Assembly: GCA_013399015.1 (NCBI GenBank)
Contig: VWZX01013781.1
Span: forward strand, 124,001 to 188,000
DNA length: 64,000 nucleotides
Direction: 5' to 3'
Origin: Galbula dea
Lineage: Eukaryota > Chordata > Aves > Piciformes > Galbulidae
The translations under genes were made by a program, and so were the position numbers. Positions 12,601 through 27,600 of the stretch are shown here, in pieces. The notes beneath the pieces are model-generated. The model was not told the DNA's origin. It did no database searches and saw nothing but the letters and a program-made list of their open reading frames with translations. Position 1 is the stretch's first letter. Each line of letters opens with the position of its first letter.

Positions 12601-15600
12601 GAAAATAAAACATAAAGAGAAAGCCATACCTTTTTAAGAGCACAGGCTTTCAAAACTTTCTCGTATTTTTCCTTCTCGTATTGCTTGTCAAACAGTATAT
12701 TACTTCTCACTGTACCAGAAAACACCCAAGGCTGCTGAGAAACATAGGCTATTCTTCCAGTAACATTTATGAAACCTTTGTCTTTAGGCAGCTCACCAAG
12801 AACAGCACTTAATAGTGAAGACTGGAAAAAAATTTAAAAAACGAAAATTGAAAAGTTTGATTGCATTAAAGACATCACAGAAATTGATCAGTGTTTACTG
12901 GCACAATGGCTTATTTCACCCGGTCACTCAAACTACTGCTGAGAGCAGAAGGGCACTAGTACCATTTACATGCAGTCTAGAAGCAACATACAAAGCACTG
13001 CTTAACTGTGAACCGTCCCTTCCCCACACCCAGAAAGACATCTGCCTTTCTTGAATGCCAGTGTCTTGATGTGAAATGTGTTATTATAAACAAAAAGGAA
13101 CTGTTAATTTTCAAATTTCTAGTCACATTTAACAGACTCATAACCCCCCTACAGAATGGTATAAACATGAAGACTTACTTTTCCAGCTCCTACAGGCCCA
13201 ATCACAGCCAGTAATTCCCCTCGTCTGACAGTAAATGAGATTTGTTCAAGCGCTGGGCTTTCTAAACTCTATGGATTTGAGAAGAAGTTAGGCTTCCTTA
13301 GTAATGAAAGATGCAACATCAAAACAAGTCTTTAGAAACAGAAAACAATGCATAAAAATCACTATAAATTAGCAACCCATGTGCCCACTGTATTTTCAAG
13401 CATACAGTTTGTCTCTTCAGTAACTCACAAACACTTTTTAAAGGCCTTTCTTCTTCACCACAAACAAGTAGCATAGATAAAACAATGCTCAAGGAATAAG
13501 GAGCCCAAAGGCAGACTACACAGTGCTTCCTCAAAGCCCATGCATCCCCACTGCAGCTCAGCACACAGCTGGGGCGGCAGCCTTAGAAATAGAAGCTCTC
13601 CGCTGGCCATCGCACAGGCATTTATGGCCCCAGCACAGCACATCTGGCTACTGCAAGCAGCCAGGCAAACGCTAGGAAAAGGGAGGGCTGAAGCTCTGTC
13701 AGAGCCCCAGAAAAGCCAGGTCTGTCTGCACACCAGCCAAGGTTCTATCCAAAGTGAATAATCGCAAAATACATTTGATTTTACACAACTTCATCCTGGG
13801 TGTCATCGATTCAGAGAGATTCTTCACAGATAACACAGTCAGCTATTTGTGTGAAAACATACCACCCTCGGAGTGTGCTTAACATTCCTTTTTAGTATGT
13901 TTATCCTTCATGCTACAGTAACTAATAAGAAGTTATTTCCCAACATATTTCACACCTCTTCTATCAAGGTAATAAAAATGCCTATTTCTTGTGAAAAGAA
14001 AGGATGCTCATGCCTTCAATAGCTATGCTAAACCGCAATTCCTAAGGGCCTGGTGTAGCTCCCTCTCATTAAAGCAAAACACCCTTGTAACACGATCTGC
14101 CTTTACATGCATCTTAGACCACACTAAGCATGACTGACACTAAAATGCGAATAGGAAAATATCTGCCTTTTTAAAAAAGGAAAAGGGAAAAAGAAAAAAA
14201 AAAAAAGCAGCATTTCTGTTAAAATGACCAAACAAAACCCCTGCCTTCAGCTTCAAGAAAGAAGAGCAACACAAGGAATATCTAGTGTACCTCCAGCTAC
14301 CCTTTGAGGCTCAAGAGGCTGAAGAGGTCACCACCTAACCCCACAAAAAAGATGTTACATGATCAGGCTCTGGGACTGCAAAAAGGGGTATCTTGGAACT
14401 CATTTCATATTATTTGGGAGACTCACAGGTACAGTAATACACCATTACCTATGATGGCTGGGACAGCTGGGCTAGTATACACTGTCTACTCATGCCAGAA
14501 AGATACTCTGTTAGGCAGCACCATACCCAGAGCTCAAAGCTGCACACCCCCCATTGCAGAAACCTCACACATCCCTCCCACCTTGCAAAAACAGCACAGA
14601 TTCACATGAAATCAGTCACGCTGCGAGAACCCAAAACTGCGCGTCTTGTGCAACTCTGCAACTACCTTTGTTGCTACTATTGATTTCCACGAGGTGGCAT
14701 CAACGGTGCCTTTTTCCTTTTTCTCCACCCGGCTTCCCAATCAGCATTTTACTACGAATGCTATTTCTTAGTCCCGAGTACATGGCTCAGGTGCTCAGCT
14801 AGTGCTAAGGTCAGAGGATCTCTACTAACTGACATCACTCATGGCTTTTTTTTTTTCCTTTAACGCAAAGTTTGTGGGCAGAGAAAGCATCTCTTATTAA
14901 ATCAATTAGTCTGTATGGAAAAAGTAAATAAGCTTTCAGACACAGTGGTCCTTCTTGAGACCTCTTGAGGTTGTGCTTCTCTGTTCACAAAAGTGCAAAA
15001 CATTTCCTCTCACGCTTAGGTTTAAAAAAAATATATACATATTGTAAGAGCTTAAAGACATTACAGAAAAATTCAAAAAAGTCTTTAAACTATTACCCAA
15101 ATACTTTATATTAAAGCAGAAGGAAGATATCATGGACCCCACACAAAAGTAAAAATGCAAGCAGACAACATAGCCACGACACCTAAAGGGCATGGTATTT
15201 TTGCACCATAGCATTCCTTACAATTAAACACAATTTGTCCTGAATTCATCACACCTACTTCTAAGTACTAAAGTGAGGCACTTAAATGAGAGTACAGACT
15301 AATACCACAGCTAAGTTCACCTGAAAGCTCATTACCACAAACATCCCAGCTCTCCTATGCCCTGCCAACTATCCGTGTCTTTCACTTTCCTTCTGTCACT
15401 GGTTCTTGCCTGACCTTGCTCAAAAAGGGTTGTTCATGAGACCCAGATATCTTAAAACAAATCACATTAAAAGTGATTCATTTTCTATTACTTTATCCCT
15501 CTGAACTGGTTCACCATAGGGTTGTTTACACAAGCATTAAAACCAGCACGAGGGAGGGAACATAGACACAGAGCGCAAGGGCAGAGGACATAAGAATGAT

Positions 15601-18600
15601 CCCTTCAGGGGCAGCAACTTCTTAGGTGAGCTTGGGCAGACTTTACACATCCTTACAGTCAAGAGAAGGAAGCAATTCATCCCATCTAAGAGACTGGAGA
15701 TTGCACAGAATGTATTTTAGTCATTTAAATGACTAACATTACATGGGATAAATTTGGCCTCTGTTCAAACACTTGGAATTTTAAATCTGAAGTTGCTCTG
15801 TTTAGCAGACAGACTGTTTTGTAAACTCAAGGCACATCAGTAAAAACATGTGTACTGAAGAATCCCCAGTTCCATGCTGGTATCAGACTAGCCTGTGGGA
15901 TTCAAGATAATGCCCTAGTAAAATAGAAGTGTGACCATGAGTTAGTTGGTTTTTTTTATCTTTTGACAAACTGTAAAATGTCCTGTTAGGTCGTTTTCCC
16001 TTTTTTTCACTTCCAGTGATTTTGGATTTGTGGGTTGTTGGTTTTTTTTAGTATCTCCTTTAGCTTGAAATCTTTAAAAATAAAAAAAAAAAAATATCAT
16101 CCAGCTGCAAGGTGTCTGTACTGTACTTCACAGAGTCTTGAGAAACCTAGTCAGGGCAGCAAGCTAACCAAGTTACTTGACTAAGGACAGCATATTTTTA
16201 TTTTTCCTTTCACAACTCCTCTCTCTCAGAACTCATCATCTTTTCAACAAGCAATTCTATAAAATTATTTTGTATCATTGTAAGTATACATGAGGGACTT
16301 TCTGAGCAGCTCTTAATAGTTCTGGGAGAACTATTCTTCCCCCATGCACACTGCAATTAAGCAGGAAAATAAAAACTACATTAACAGTTTTGTGGGTGGT
16401 TTGTTGGTCTGGGTTTTTTTTAAATTGAAAGGAAACCAGTAATTCCAGTCATGCTGCCCTGCTTTATGCAATGTAAACAATTCATTAAAAAAAAAAGTTT
16501 TATAGGCATATTATGCAACCATTTCCCATAAACTATTAATGGTGGTACCAGTGTTGGTTTGGGAACAAAACAAAGAAATACTTTCCATTGTGCATTAGAA
16601 TGTATTGACCATTCAGTTCTTCATATCTACTAACTTTTAAAAATTTGTTCAATGTCTCAAAAAGATTTATGTCACAGAGACAACTCTGAGAATGTAAAGA
16701 ACAGTAACAACAATTTTATTTTGTAGTTGAGTAGTAGCAGTGGTAATAGGCAGATCCTCACATGTCCTCACACTTTATCTTCCGTGGGACACAGCATATG
16801 TAGGGGAAGAGGGTATACAAAAGAAGGTATGTGACATGTTTTATTTGCATTAGATCCTATATGCAAAATGCATTCCAGCATTTCTTATGGAGACTGAAGC
16901 TTCCCTTGTGCAATGCTACCGGCAGCTCATAATCGCTCCAACAATTCATCACAAATCGTTGCTTAACATAGCAATTGCAGATTTAAAATAGAAACAAAGT
17001 CAGTCTTTGCCTTTCTTCCAGAAAATAATACAGAATAGATTTATCACCTGTGCATTGTCCCTTTTTCTACTGATTTTGTTCGTTTTGGTGCATTTTAAGT
17101 AGGGAACAATTTGTATTTCAACAGTCTCAATTAAAATACAGAGTAACAAATAGGTACAGACCAGCCTCTAAAGCTTTCAAATTTGTTATGAGAAGTATAA
17201 TATTGTACTGGTCCTAGATTAATTGACTGATCAGCATTCAGTTTGCACAAAACCCCCTACATTCTAAGGCCCACCTTACTGTGCTGTCCGTGCTTAATTC
17301 CAATTTAAGTATCTCAGCTACAATTCAGTGCTGTTAATAACACGAGATATTTTCACACAAATGCACAGATTTTCAGTTAGTATAATATTCAGAAACTGCT
17401 ACTTTTAAGATACACTTGATAATGGTTTTAGTACTATCCTACAGAGTTAGCTTAACACACTAAAAGGATCACTGTCTACAAAAGACGGCATACAAAACAT
17501 CAGCACACTATACATTGACATACAGCTTTTTAGATTTTAAATGCCTACAGTGCAAATATACTTTATATTTAGAAGTAAATTTACCTTATCCCAGTAGCAA
17601 GTCAAATCCTGAACATGAAGAATGGCATTCTCATTATTACCATGCAGTTGCGGCTTGGAGTATGAGACCTCATCAAGTATCAGAAAGTTCTGCAATAAAG
17701 GAAAAGCACAGGATATTGCATAATATGAGACTGAGAATGGTAAAGGAACCCACGCACATATTTTGGTAAGCAAAATACAGAACATGAACTATGGCAGGGA
17801 AAAAAAGAAACCCAGCCACGAGCTGATCAAGAAATTACATTTCCAAAGCAATGCACAAACTCCTTCAACAGTGTATCTCTAACTAGCTAACTGTCCTCCC
17901 ACCACCACCAAATAAAAAAAGTGCAGATTTACTAGTATAGGACTACTACAGGACTCAGTCTTAACAATCACCTGCTCAATAAAACAGAATTCTTGAAGCA
18001 ACTGGGCCTTAAGAACCTGCCCTGTCTTTTCCTTGAAACACTTGCAAATGGTTTGAATCCCTCTTCCCACACCAAAGAGGTGAACCCACACTGAACACCA
18101 CTGCTTTGATGGTGGAGGCTTATGTTGTTTCACTCAAAAGAATGATGAGAACATTGTAAGAAGCTGCCCACTGTCCCTATTAAGCATTCCTCAAGTGACA
18201 AAAACACTGCAGAACACTGCCTGAACACTCTCCTCCCTTTAAAGTCCAGGGCACTAACAAAAAAAATTGCTGATGTCTGCATAACTGCTTCTTTGTGCTT
18301 TTACTACTGTACTCCTATGTTATACCCAGTGAGAGACCTTCCCTCAAGTTGCACAGATGTGTAATTTTGTACCACAGCCACATGTTTAGCACATCTTGCC
18401 TAATGCTACATTATAAATAGCTCAAATATTTAGAATGGAAATGGACAAGTCCCAGAGAAGACTTTAAAGGATACTTGTACCACAATTTTAAGACAAAATC
18501 AGAAAAATTCAAGCATGCTTTGATCACCGAGCACAAAGACCTTAAATAGGCTCTAGCAGACATATTTTGAGAAAAGTAGTAAGGTCTTGATCTCAGAAGC

Positions 18601-21600
18601 CAAGTTAACAAGTACTGAGCTATCAGTTTGCAGACATGATAGCTGCTGAAGGCTTACAAAAGTCAGTAACTAAGAGAAAGAAGGAGAAAGGATGACAGGG
18701 GGATAGGATGGCAAGAAGAGTACTGGTAGGTGTTAGCAGGCCCAGCAGTACTGCTCAAACTCCAGCAGGAGTGTATGTTTTCAGAGAGTGATGAGAAGTC
18801 AAGCTTTTCAATGCAGCAGTCTGCAAACTCAATGCACTTATACATATATCTCCACCAAAGAGTAAAAATGCAAAGTCACATGTGCCTTTCCAGCCAGGTG
18901 AGTATTGCTGAATGTTGGTTTAGATAGGTGAGCCCAAAGGGTATGTGTGTAAAAGAGAATAAGAGAGGCAGCCAGGGGAAAAAACTCCAGACATGGCCTA
19001 AATCAGTACTTGGGTGTGTGGCTTGAGAAAAGACAGTACAGTTAGAAGATTTATCAACAAAAAAACCTGATTTATTACATTCAAGCCCATAGAGAAGAAG
19101 ATTTTTAGCTACTTTCATCAACAAATGTCCTAGTGGCACTATGCAAAGCCATATAATGATATAAAAGTGTTCTCTTTTCCCTATTCTAGACTAGATTTTT
19201 TCAAATTTTTTTCCAAGATTTTAAGTTTTAAAATGGGTGGCATGCTTTAATTCTCTATTTGGATAAACTGGCAATTTGGGATTTTTCAAGTTTTAAATTC
19301 AAAATCTTGTATTTAAGCCTTTTTTTCTTGCAGTTTATTTAAAATACCAGTACATACAGCAAACGTGACCACTTTATTCACAGCACACTCTAATCAGAGG
19401 AAACCAAACAAAGTAAAATCTTGCAAAAACCAGCAACATTACTGATTTTTATCCTTATTGAATTTGAGTCTTAACTCCACTATTGAAAGCAGCCACAAGA
19501 TCCCAGCTAGGGCTCACAGCTGTCCTCCACAGCTGACAAGGTAGTGCAGTACACATTGAATATGAATCCTACAGCTTCTATCTGCTGGCTTTATCCTCTA
19601 ACTCCTGATCCCAACATATCTGCAAATCTGTACACGTGTTCCTCTTACTTCAAAGACATCTACAACATCTCTTTGTATGTACACTTTTACCCTGCTCCAC
19701 AGTGCATGTCATGTTTTTGCACATACACACAAAGCAACACATTCAGTTTTCAAGAGGTTATTTCACTAGAAATGTCAAACTGAAAAAAAAAATAAAAGAC
19801 TACTTTTGTCAGTGACATTAAGACAGTGTTAGACTAAAAGAAGAAATCCACACACCATTCAAATCAATAACCATACCTTGATTCGTCGTATGCTAATCAC
19901 TGCCTCGGATACTCTCTCCACAGCCGCAGGGAAGAACAGAGTCACCGTCAGCCTTACTGCACCATACAGGGACACTGCAACAAACACCCGACTCGCAGAG
20001 ATAACATTGCCCAGTAGTACATACGCCATGAAAGTCATGAACACTGTTATTTTGCTTGCCACAAAGAAAGAGGCTAAGTTGAGTCCTCGAAGGTAGGAGC
20101 TTTTCATAATCATGGCAATCTCCTTCCTAAAAATGCAAAATATAAACAACCACATCAATCTCTCATTACAGTTGCCTTTAACAATAGGATGAGTGAAACC
20201 CACAGTCAGAATTTTGCTATTATATTCTTTCTCTTCCTCTTGCACCACCCCAACTCACATGTAAAGAACTGTAATGACAGTACATGGTAAATAACAGAAG
20301 AGAATTTGAAAGGCTTAGAAAATGAATGGAAAAAAAAATCCTGTATTTATTCTCTAACTAGCTATAAAAATAATTATTTTTTAAAAGAGACAGAAACCCA
20401 AAATATATTTTTTCTGCTTTGGTCAACTTAATATTTCAGATTCTAATATGCTTTGAACCTTTCTGCATTGCATATGTGAGCAAAAAGGAAAAAACCTCTG
20501 TATAAAGGCCAAGCACCCACAAACTCCTTATCTTTCCAATATCAAAATCCAGTACAGTTCAGCCACAAAAATTTCTGATAAGATTTATATATAGTCTGCA
20601 GTTGAAAAAAAACAAAAACAAAAACAAAAAAACCAAAAAAAACCAAAAAAACCAAACAAACAAAAAAAAACCAAAAAGGGCAAAAGTTAAAGATCAAGAG
20701 TTCATCCATGGCTCAAGTATTTGTCATGACTCAGCTGCTGTTCCTCAGGCTGGATTGCAGGATTTGCAGTATTTCCTTTGATCTCAGTCTAAATCCTTCC
20801 TAATTTGGACCCTGCTCCTGGCTTCTTTTGCTCTATGAATTCTGGTTCATAATTCAAGAAAATACTGATCTGAGAGACCAATTTTGTGCCAGCCACTACC
20901 CAAGCTAAATAGTGATTCCAGTACTGCACAGACACATAAGGCTCCCTCCAGCAACTGAGACGTTGCTGATGTGTATGTCCTCTATCTCCACTTCAGTTAA
21001 ATTTCAGTTTCCACTTCTAAATGACTCATCAAGTCCTATCCTCACAAAATGTTAATGCACTATCTATAATGCAGATGTCGTCAGGCTTAAACTCTTATTA
21101 AAGCAGTAGGTTTTCCTTATCAGGAGATCTGTAACAACTTAATCCTTCCCCATATGTTCCAACTTTATCTGCCTGAAATAATGCAAAATACAAAATCCTG
21201 AAACAATTTCAAATTTATCTTTCCAAATATTCTGGCAATTCTCATGGAAAACTTCAATCATTTTGACTACCTTCCAGTTGCAAATATTAGAAAATGAAGT
21301 TAGGATTATACAATTTGAAGTAAACTAAGTCCTCACTTTACAGAGAGAAGGATGCAGGATGCACTACCAAAGAAGTAGTTAAGCAACTTTCCCACCATTC
21401 TTGCCAAATTGGCTGAATTGACAGACTTTCAAAGAATTTCAAAGACTTATTTTTTCAGCTTAAGGGCTCACAATCTCTGATCTCCTCCAGAGTACAGGGA
21501 AAGAACATTTGTACATACACTATTTGAACTGGGTCTAATTCAATTACTTCTACAATCCTGGATGAAACTCTTCCCACCCTCTATTAATCCTTAATAATCC

Positions 21601-24600
21601 TCTCGCTATGTGTGGATAAACAGCAAATTTTTTGTTACCCTCCATAAATACGAGATAAATGGCAGTGTACCTGCAGGCTGCATGTAATATATTACACTGT
21701 CTTAAGGCATGGAGTTATATAAAAGGAAACTAATCCAGACAGCCACAGGAAAAAAGAGCAATGGAGGAGTTCAGATGTCACCTTAGCAACTGTCAAGGAC
21801 CACTGTGGAAATACTGGGCAATAAACCACCTGGCTGGAATCAAGATTTTTAGATGCAGTTTTCCATAGGACAGCTCGAGAAGAGAAAGAGGGCTCAGGAT
21901 GTGTTTTGGATGAGCTTATTTCTTTCCATCATTAAAAAGGAAGTCTCTAATCCTATGAGGTGTTGACCTTGGAAATCTAAAGTTCAGTGATCTAAATATG
22001 CCCATTGTGGAAGCTTTCAATAAAGAAACATCCTCTGGCTCTACACAAAACAGAAAAGCTTTCAATCAACCAAGAATATTCAATCAGCACAAGATCCTAT
22101 AATCTGAAGGAGGAAAAAGACCGTGCATGGGAAGAATGATCTCAGGGAACATGAGCAAGTTTGCAAGCCTGTACATGGAAGTAAAGAAAAAAAAATATCC
22201 TTTTAAAAAAAATGGATTCCAACTGAAACAAATTTTAAAATAAAAAAAACAAATCAGAGAATCTATAGCATGGTAACAACCTTCTATTCATATGCAGGAG
22301 AGGGATAAAACATGGAAATCGTATTATGAGAAATATGCACCTTTGGCACTGAATGCTCTTACAGTGCCAAGTAAAAGCACAAATATTGGTTGAAAATCAA
22401 ATGTATGAATATGTTTTAATCAGCCACTGACAGACCTCTGAAGTAAAATGTCTTTGGATGCTAAACTCATCTGGTTTTGCCTGCTTAATAAATAGGGATC
22501 TTCTGAGCTGCTGTCTTTCTCCTCTCCACCCTTTTCAGATAGCTGTTTTGAATAATACTTCAAAATGCAGAAAATGAAGCAGAGCACTACCTGAGGATGC
22601 TATCATTGCTATCATTTAGGACAGAAAGTCAGAATCCGTATATTTCTCAGGTGGGAAATGTCTGCCTACTGTTTCCTTGCTATTAATTTACAGAACTGTG
22701 AGGATGAAATTGTTCAATCACTACAGTTTATTAGCTGCTTTCTTTTTTTTTTTTTTTAAACATAATCAAGCATAAAGCATAAAACCCCTAGAATTTACAA
22801 TATTTTTTTTCTTTTTCTGCCCCCTTAGGATATATTTTCATTCCTTCACTGTTGCCATAGAAAGGTTAAAAGAAAGCCGAAGAAGTTCAAGTGAACTGCA
22901 CTTCAAAGCACAAAATCATGCATTTGTACATAACTAAAACAAATGGAAACAGACATAGCTCAAATAACAAGATGTATCTTTCCAGGATTACCTTCTTAAA
23001 CCACCCACAAGTTCTGCAAATGATTTTTCCCAAGCATACATCTTTATTATCTTCATACCACTTATGACTTCATTCATGGTCCTAATTCTGACATCTGTTA
23101 AGGCAGCTGTCTTGCTTCTGTGAACAGCAGAAAGTAAAAATTTTCAGATTCTCAAAAGAGAGACTATATACAACTACACAACATACTCATATTAATGAAG
23201 TTTTTGCTTAACTTTCAAGAGGATTCATATAATTGTAATTGCATTCAAGGCTCTTCCTGAAAGCTGACACACCAGAGACAGACTTGACATGTCTGTATTC
23301 CTGGTATTTCCTATCCTTAGGGAACTGTGAGTTGATTCAATGTTCAGAATGCTTCAGCATGTTCAGCACACATTATTCCTTAAACAACAACATTTGTGTA
23401 AAAAAATTACAAAGATTAAGTTTAGAACTAAACAAAAATCCAAGAAAGCCCTTTTTAAAATTGTTTTGAAATGCCAACAACTCTTGTCACAAGGCTCTTT
23501 TGATGTTGCGAAAGAAACTGGCCTCCATTTATGTCTTTTTAAGATTCACTCTAGTTGAAGCAAAGATTACTTACTAACAGTACAAGAGCTATAATTTATG
23601 AGAGCTAATCTAGATTGTTCAAAATAAATAAATACAATTTAAGCATTAATTGTAATTGCCACTAAAGTAAACATATCCCTTTAAGTGCCACATTATGTTT
23701 GCACTGATGTGAAAACTGGAAAATATATATGATTAAATAATAACATCACAGTTTTAATTAGGAAAAAAGCAGTGAAAGTTAGAAGCCATGTAATAAATGC
23801 ATAAACCATGCTCATAAAGCCTATTGCAATTCTGAATTCATTCATGTAGACAAACACACTCAGCAAATAGTGAGCTATGATAGGCCTTATTTTGATAAAA
23901 CATACCTTTTCTTGCTAAATTATTTAGCTTTCATGGTATATGCAAAAATAAGATTCAAAGGTCATATTTTAACAAAAAATTAAAACATACACTCCCACAA
24001 GGAGTGGCTAAGTTTTGTCAGGTTAACTTGCCCCCTGTAAGGTTTCTCTGATGCTCTGGAAGAAATAACCGTGTTTAAAGCACTCAAATAGGAAGAATTT
24101 CAGGTGTCTGCTCATCATTTGGAAAAAAACAAACAAACAAAAAAAAAAAAAAACCAAAAAAAACCACACCAAGTTTCTCAGCAGCAGCATTCCATAAACT
24201 TTGGGATGGCTAAGGCACAATACTCAGAAATATTTATACAAGAAAACTGACAAAAGAAATGTAGGAACTTGGCCCTAATACAATCAAGGCTTCTTATTAA
24301 GACTAAATAAGATAGCTGAGCCTAAACCACCAAATTTTGCCAAAAGACAAAATTTGGCCCGAGTTGTTCATGTCTCTGCAGCAGCAAAAAATTCTCATCT
24401 GCAATCTTCTGAAAAGGTCACCTTTCAGACCCAACTTCCAGGCTCAGTCTCTGGATAATGGAAGGCTGAAGATGATTCAAAATAATCATGATAATGGAGG
24501 TTTCTTTTTTTAAGTGGTGTGAACCAAAAAGGCTATAGTTAACATAAAGCAATTTTTCAGTTTTGTCACTGGAATGTTATCATAGTAACCATCCTCTTTC

Positions 24601-27600
24601 AAACTGCTTTATAACATTCAAGGCAGGGAGAAGAGAGGATGGGATTTTCCTCCCCCCCCCCAGTTACATCCCTCTATGTTGCCAAAAGCATATTTTGTAA
24701 ATACGTATCAGAAGCCACAGTCCCAGAGATATCATCTAATGGTTTAAACTACACAGACTTCCAGTGCACTGATGGCAGTTTACAGCAGAGGAAGATGTAT
24801 CTCCAGTTTTAAAAACGTGCAGAGTACATCCAGATCAGAGCGACTGGGAAACACATGCTCACATAGCATGCCTAAGAGCACAATAGGAAAGGACCTGAAA
24901 ACTCTTTTGAAGTGTCTGAGAAGTCTTCTCTATAATACAAATAACCATTCTAAATTAAGCATTATACAGAATTCCTTTTTGCTTTCATGAGGCATATTTG
25001 GTACGTTTTAATCATGTCTGACACAGTGGTTCTACATAGTTTTTCTCTTAAGAAAATTAAAAGGGCTTCAAATGAGAGTATTACAGTTGCATGGCTAAGC
25101 ATAGAAAGGGTTGAGCTCTTGTGAATAAACATATGCAAAACGATTTTCAGTCCAATAATTGAACTATTTCTCAAATAATATATTAGGTCATGTGCATTCT
25201 GTAAAACTTCTAATACTTGTACAGGTAAAAGCACCACTGTATAACACAGCGTAGACCATTCCATAGGATACTGACTGTTTCTGCAAACTCCTACAGCACT
25301 GAAGCTGACACCTGCATAAGCTGGCATCATATAGGCACTTAGAAGACTAGGTCACAAGCATAATGCTGAGTAACAGCACAAATTAGCTGCCACACTGAGC
25401 ATCCCTGGATTTTAGCAAAAGCTTTAATCCTTAAATTACTTCTTCATAGGCTGATTTCCTTAAATCCATGCAGATTCCCAGCAGATGCCATGTAAACATG
25501 GCCATCATTACAGAGTTGGAATCCATTTCAGTTTTTCCATTAAGTCCTTCTCTTTACTGCACAATTCTATTTACAAACACAAACATCTGTGCACATTTAG
25601 GCAGGCTGAAGTTTTCCTGTTTAACAAATTCTTTCCCTTATACTGCATTCAAACACGTGGCTGTTGATGAATGGGGAAAAAACCCTAACAACATTGTACT
25701 GCCACCAATTTAACTTTTAAAATACATACCTTGAAGAAGAGATCTTTAGCATCTTGTTGTATGACCCTGGACAAGTCCCTTCAACAGCATGGATAAGGCA
25801 CTAATTAAGTGCTGGGTATTTTAATTATTGACTCAAAACCTCAAAAACTTAAAAATAATGACAGTGAAGCAGCTTGATAGTTACGCATGCATATTACACA
25901 TGCAGTGAAAATGCATGCATAAGGATATATTGGGAGTGTCCTACAAACAGGTTTTATCTCAAAAAAAGAAGAAAAAACCCCCCAAAGAATACCGAAAGGG
26001 TCATTATTTGAGAAATAACATACGAGTATAATAACTGAAGCCTATCACAGTGGTGACAAATAGAAGGAAGTCTACCAGTTGGTCTCATTTGGTAATTTTC
26101 ATCTCTCTCTTCATACCCAGCCATACAATGGCATTGCCAGTCTCAATACCTCTGGAAAACTTCTCTAAACAACAGTAGCTCACTAAAAATAATTTTACTT
26201 ATCCAAATAGCTAGAAGGACCCCATTCACCTTGAATACAAATGCAACAAAGATGCCTAACACTACTAAGAATAGGCATGCACAGCAAAGAATACAAAAAT
26301 ATTTCCATATAGATGCAAAAGTCATTTATAAACTCTCACTGTAAGTAGAGCATAATAAATTACACAAGAAAAAACAAAGTTAGGAAGCAAGAACATTGAA
26401 GTTATAATTCAATACCCCACTTGAGGCAAATCTTTCTTTAGGAGGAAGTCACAGGAAAACAAATGAAATTTCATAGAATCACAGAATCATTAAGGTTGGG
26501 AAAGACCCCTAAGATCAACAACTCCAATCATTGACCCAACACCATGACCACTAAACCATGGCACTTGGAGCCACATTACATGTTTCCTAAACACCTCCAG
26601 GGACGGTGATTCCATCAGTTCCGTGCAGAACTTGTTCCAAAACTTAACCAGAATTATTTGTCCGATAATGGAAAATTACTGCAAATTCATTTCTATCTCC
26701 ATAGCCCAGAACCTTACCGTTAGATTCTCACAGCTGCCACCAAAACCACCATCGTAATTTTTTTCTTTCCCAGTTCCTTCCCTTTTTTTCTCTCTCTGCA
26801 ACTTTGTCGTGGAGTAGAGAGAGCAAGATCTCTGAACACAAAAACTTCATAGCTCTCTGCTGCAACTCCTGTATCACCCCTGTAAGTCAAACTTATGGCA
26901 AGACTGACAGTATTGCCTTCATAGTAAGCGCTCCCCAAGCATCAGTGCGGGAAAGCAAAGCTCAAGGTGTTACACAATTCAGTGCCAAGATCTACAGAAG
27001 TAGCCCAACTCTTTTAACATAGTGTATAGATATATATATCTTCCACAGATAGTAAGTAGCAGATATTTTCAGACTGTGTGGAAGACAGATCACTTTGAGC
27101 CTCATTTAGAGGAATTCAGAAATGTCACATTAACAACTATGGAAAACATCAGCAAAGATAAAAGACAATGCAGAAAACCTCACCAGACAGAAGCTGATCC
27201 TGGAGCACTTCTCCACCTCCATCCAGTATGCACATTTTAAAAACCCAGGACAGAAAACACCTAAAATCCAACATGCACAACCTTACCTTAGGGAAGAAAA
27301 AAGCCTCCCAATGCAGGTCTGGATAGGAAGAAGAATAATCAGAACTGCCATTCCTGCAAGACACGATGGGCCTATCTCCATCCACAGTAGTACTGTTACT
27401 GCTACAGCTTGAATTGGTCCAGCCCACAAGAAGTGCAAGAAAATTGTTACCTAGGCAAATAGTTGAGAAGCAAAAGTTAGCTCTTGTTCTTAACTAAAAA
27501 ATTTAACCCTAACAACACAAAGTTGACAAAGCACCTTTGCCTGAGGCAGGTACAGAGGCATCCAGTGAGAATTCTGCACCAGATTCACAGACACAGAGGT

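Larger units (their letters stand above)
20127..22991 (-). other. ABCC4: ABCC4 intron 7 (2.9 kb)
   Basis: It contains a long A-rich CAAA/CCAAA block (20605-20677) and a T run (22740-22757). Nothing else was recognised. Confidence 0.78.
23118..27286 (-). other. ABCC4: ABCC4 intron 6 (4.2 kb)
   Basis: It contains an A-rich block (24122-24168), a 10-C run (24652-24661) and a CR1 piece (26472-26650). A 122-codon open frame on the minus strand at 24962-25330 is not recognisable and has no exon signals I trust. Confidence 0.76.

Noticed and set aside
24962..25330. 122-codon minus-strand open frame in intron 6, same strand as ABCC4
   Set aside because: Considered as a cassette exon, but it has no homology to ABCC proteins and would not fit the phase 2 junction of exons 6 and 7, which already join exactly.
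27149..27427. Open frame overlapping exon 6
   Set aside because: Shadow of exon 6 in another frame; the true frame gives the TM3-TM4 sequence.
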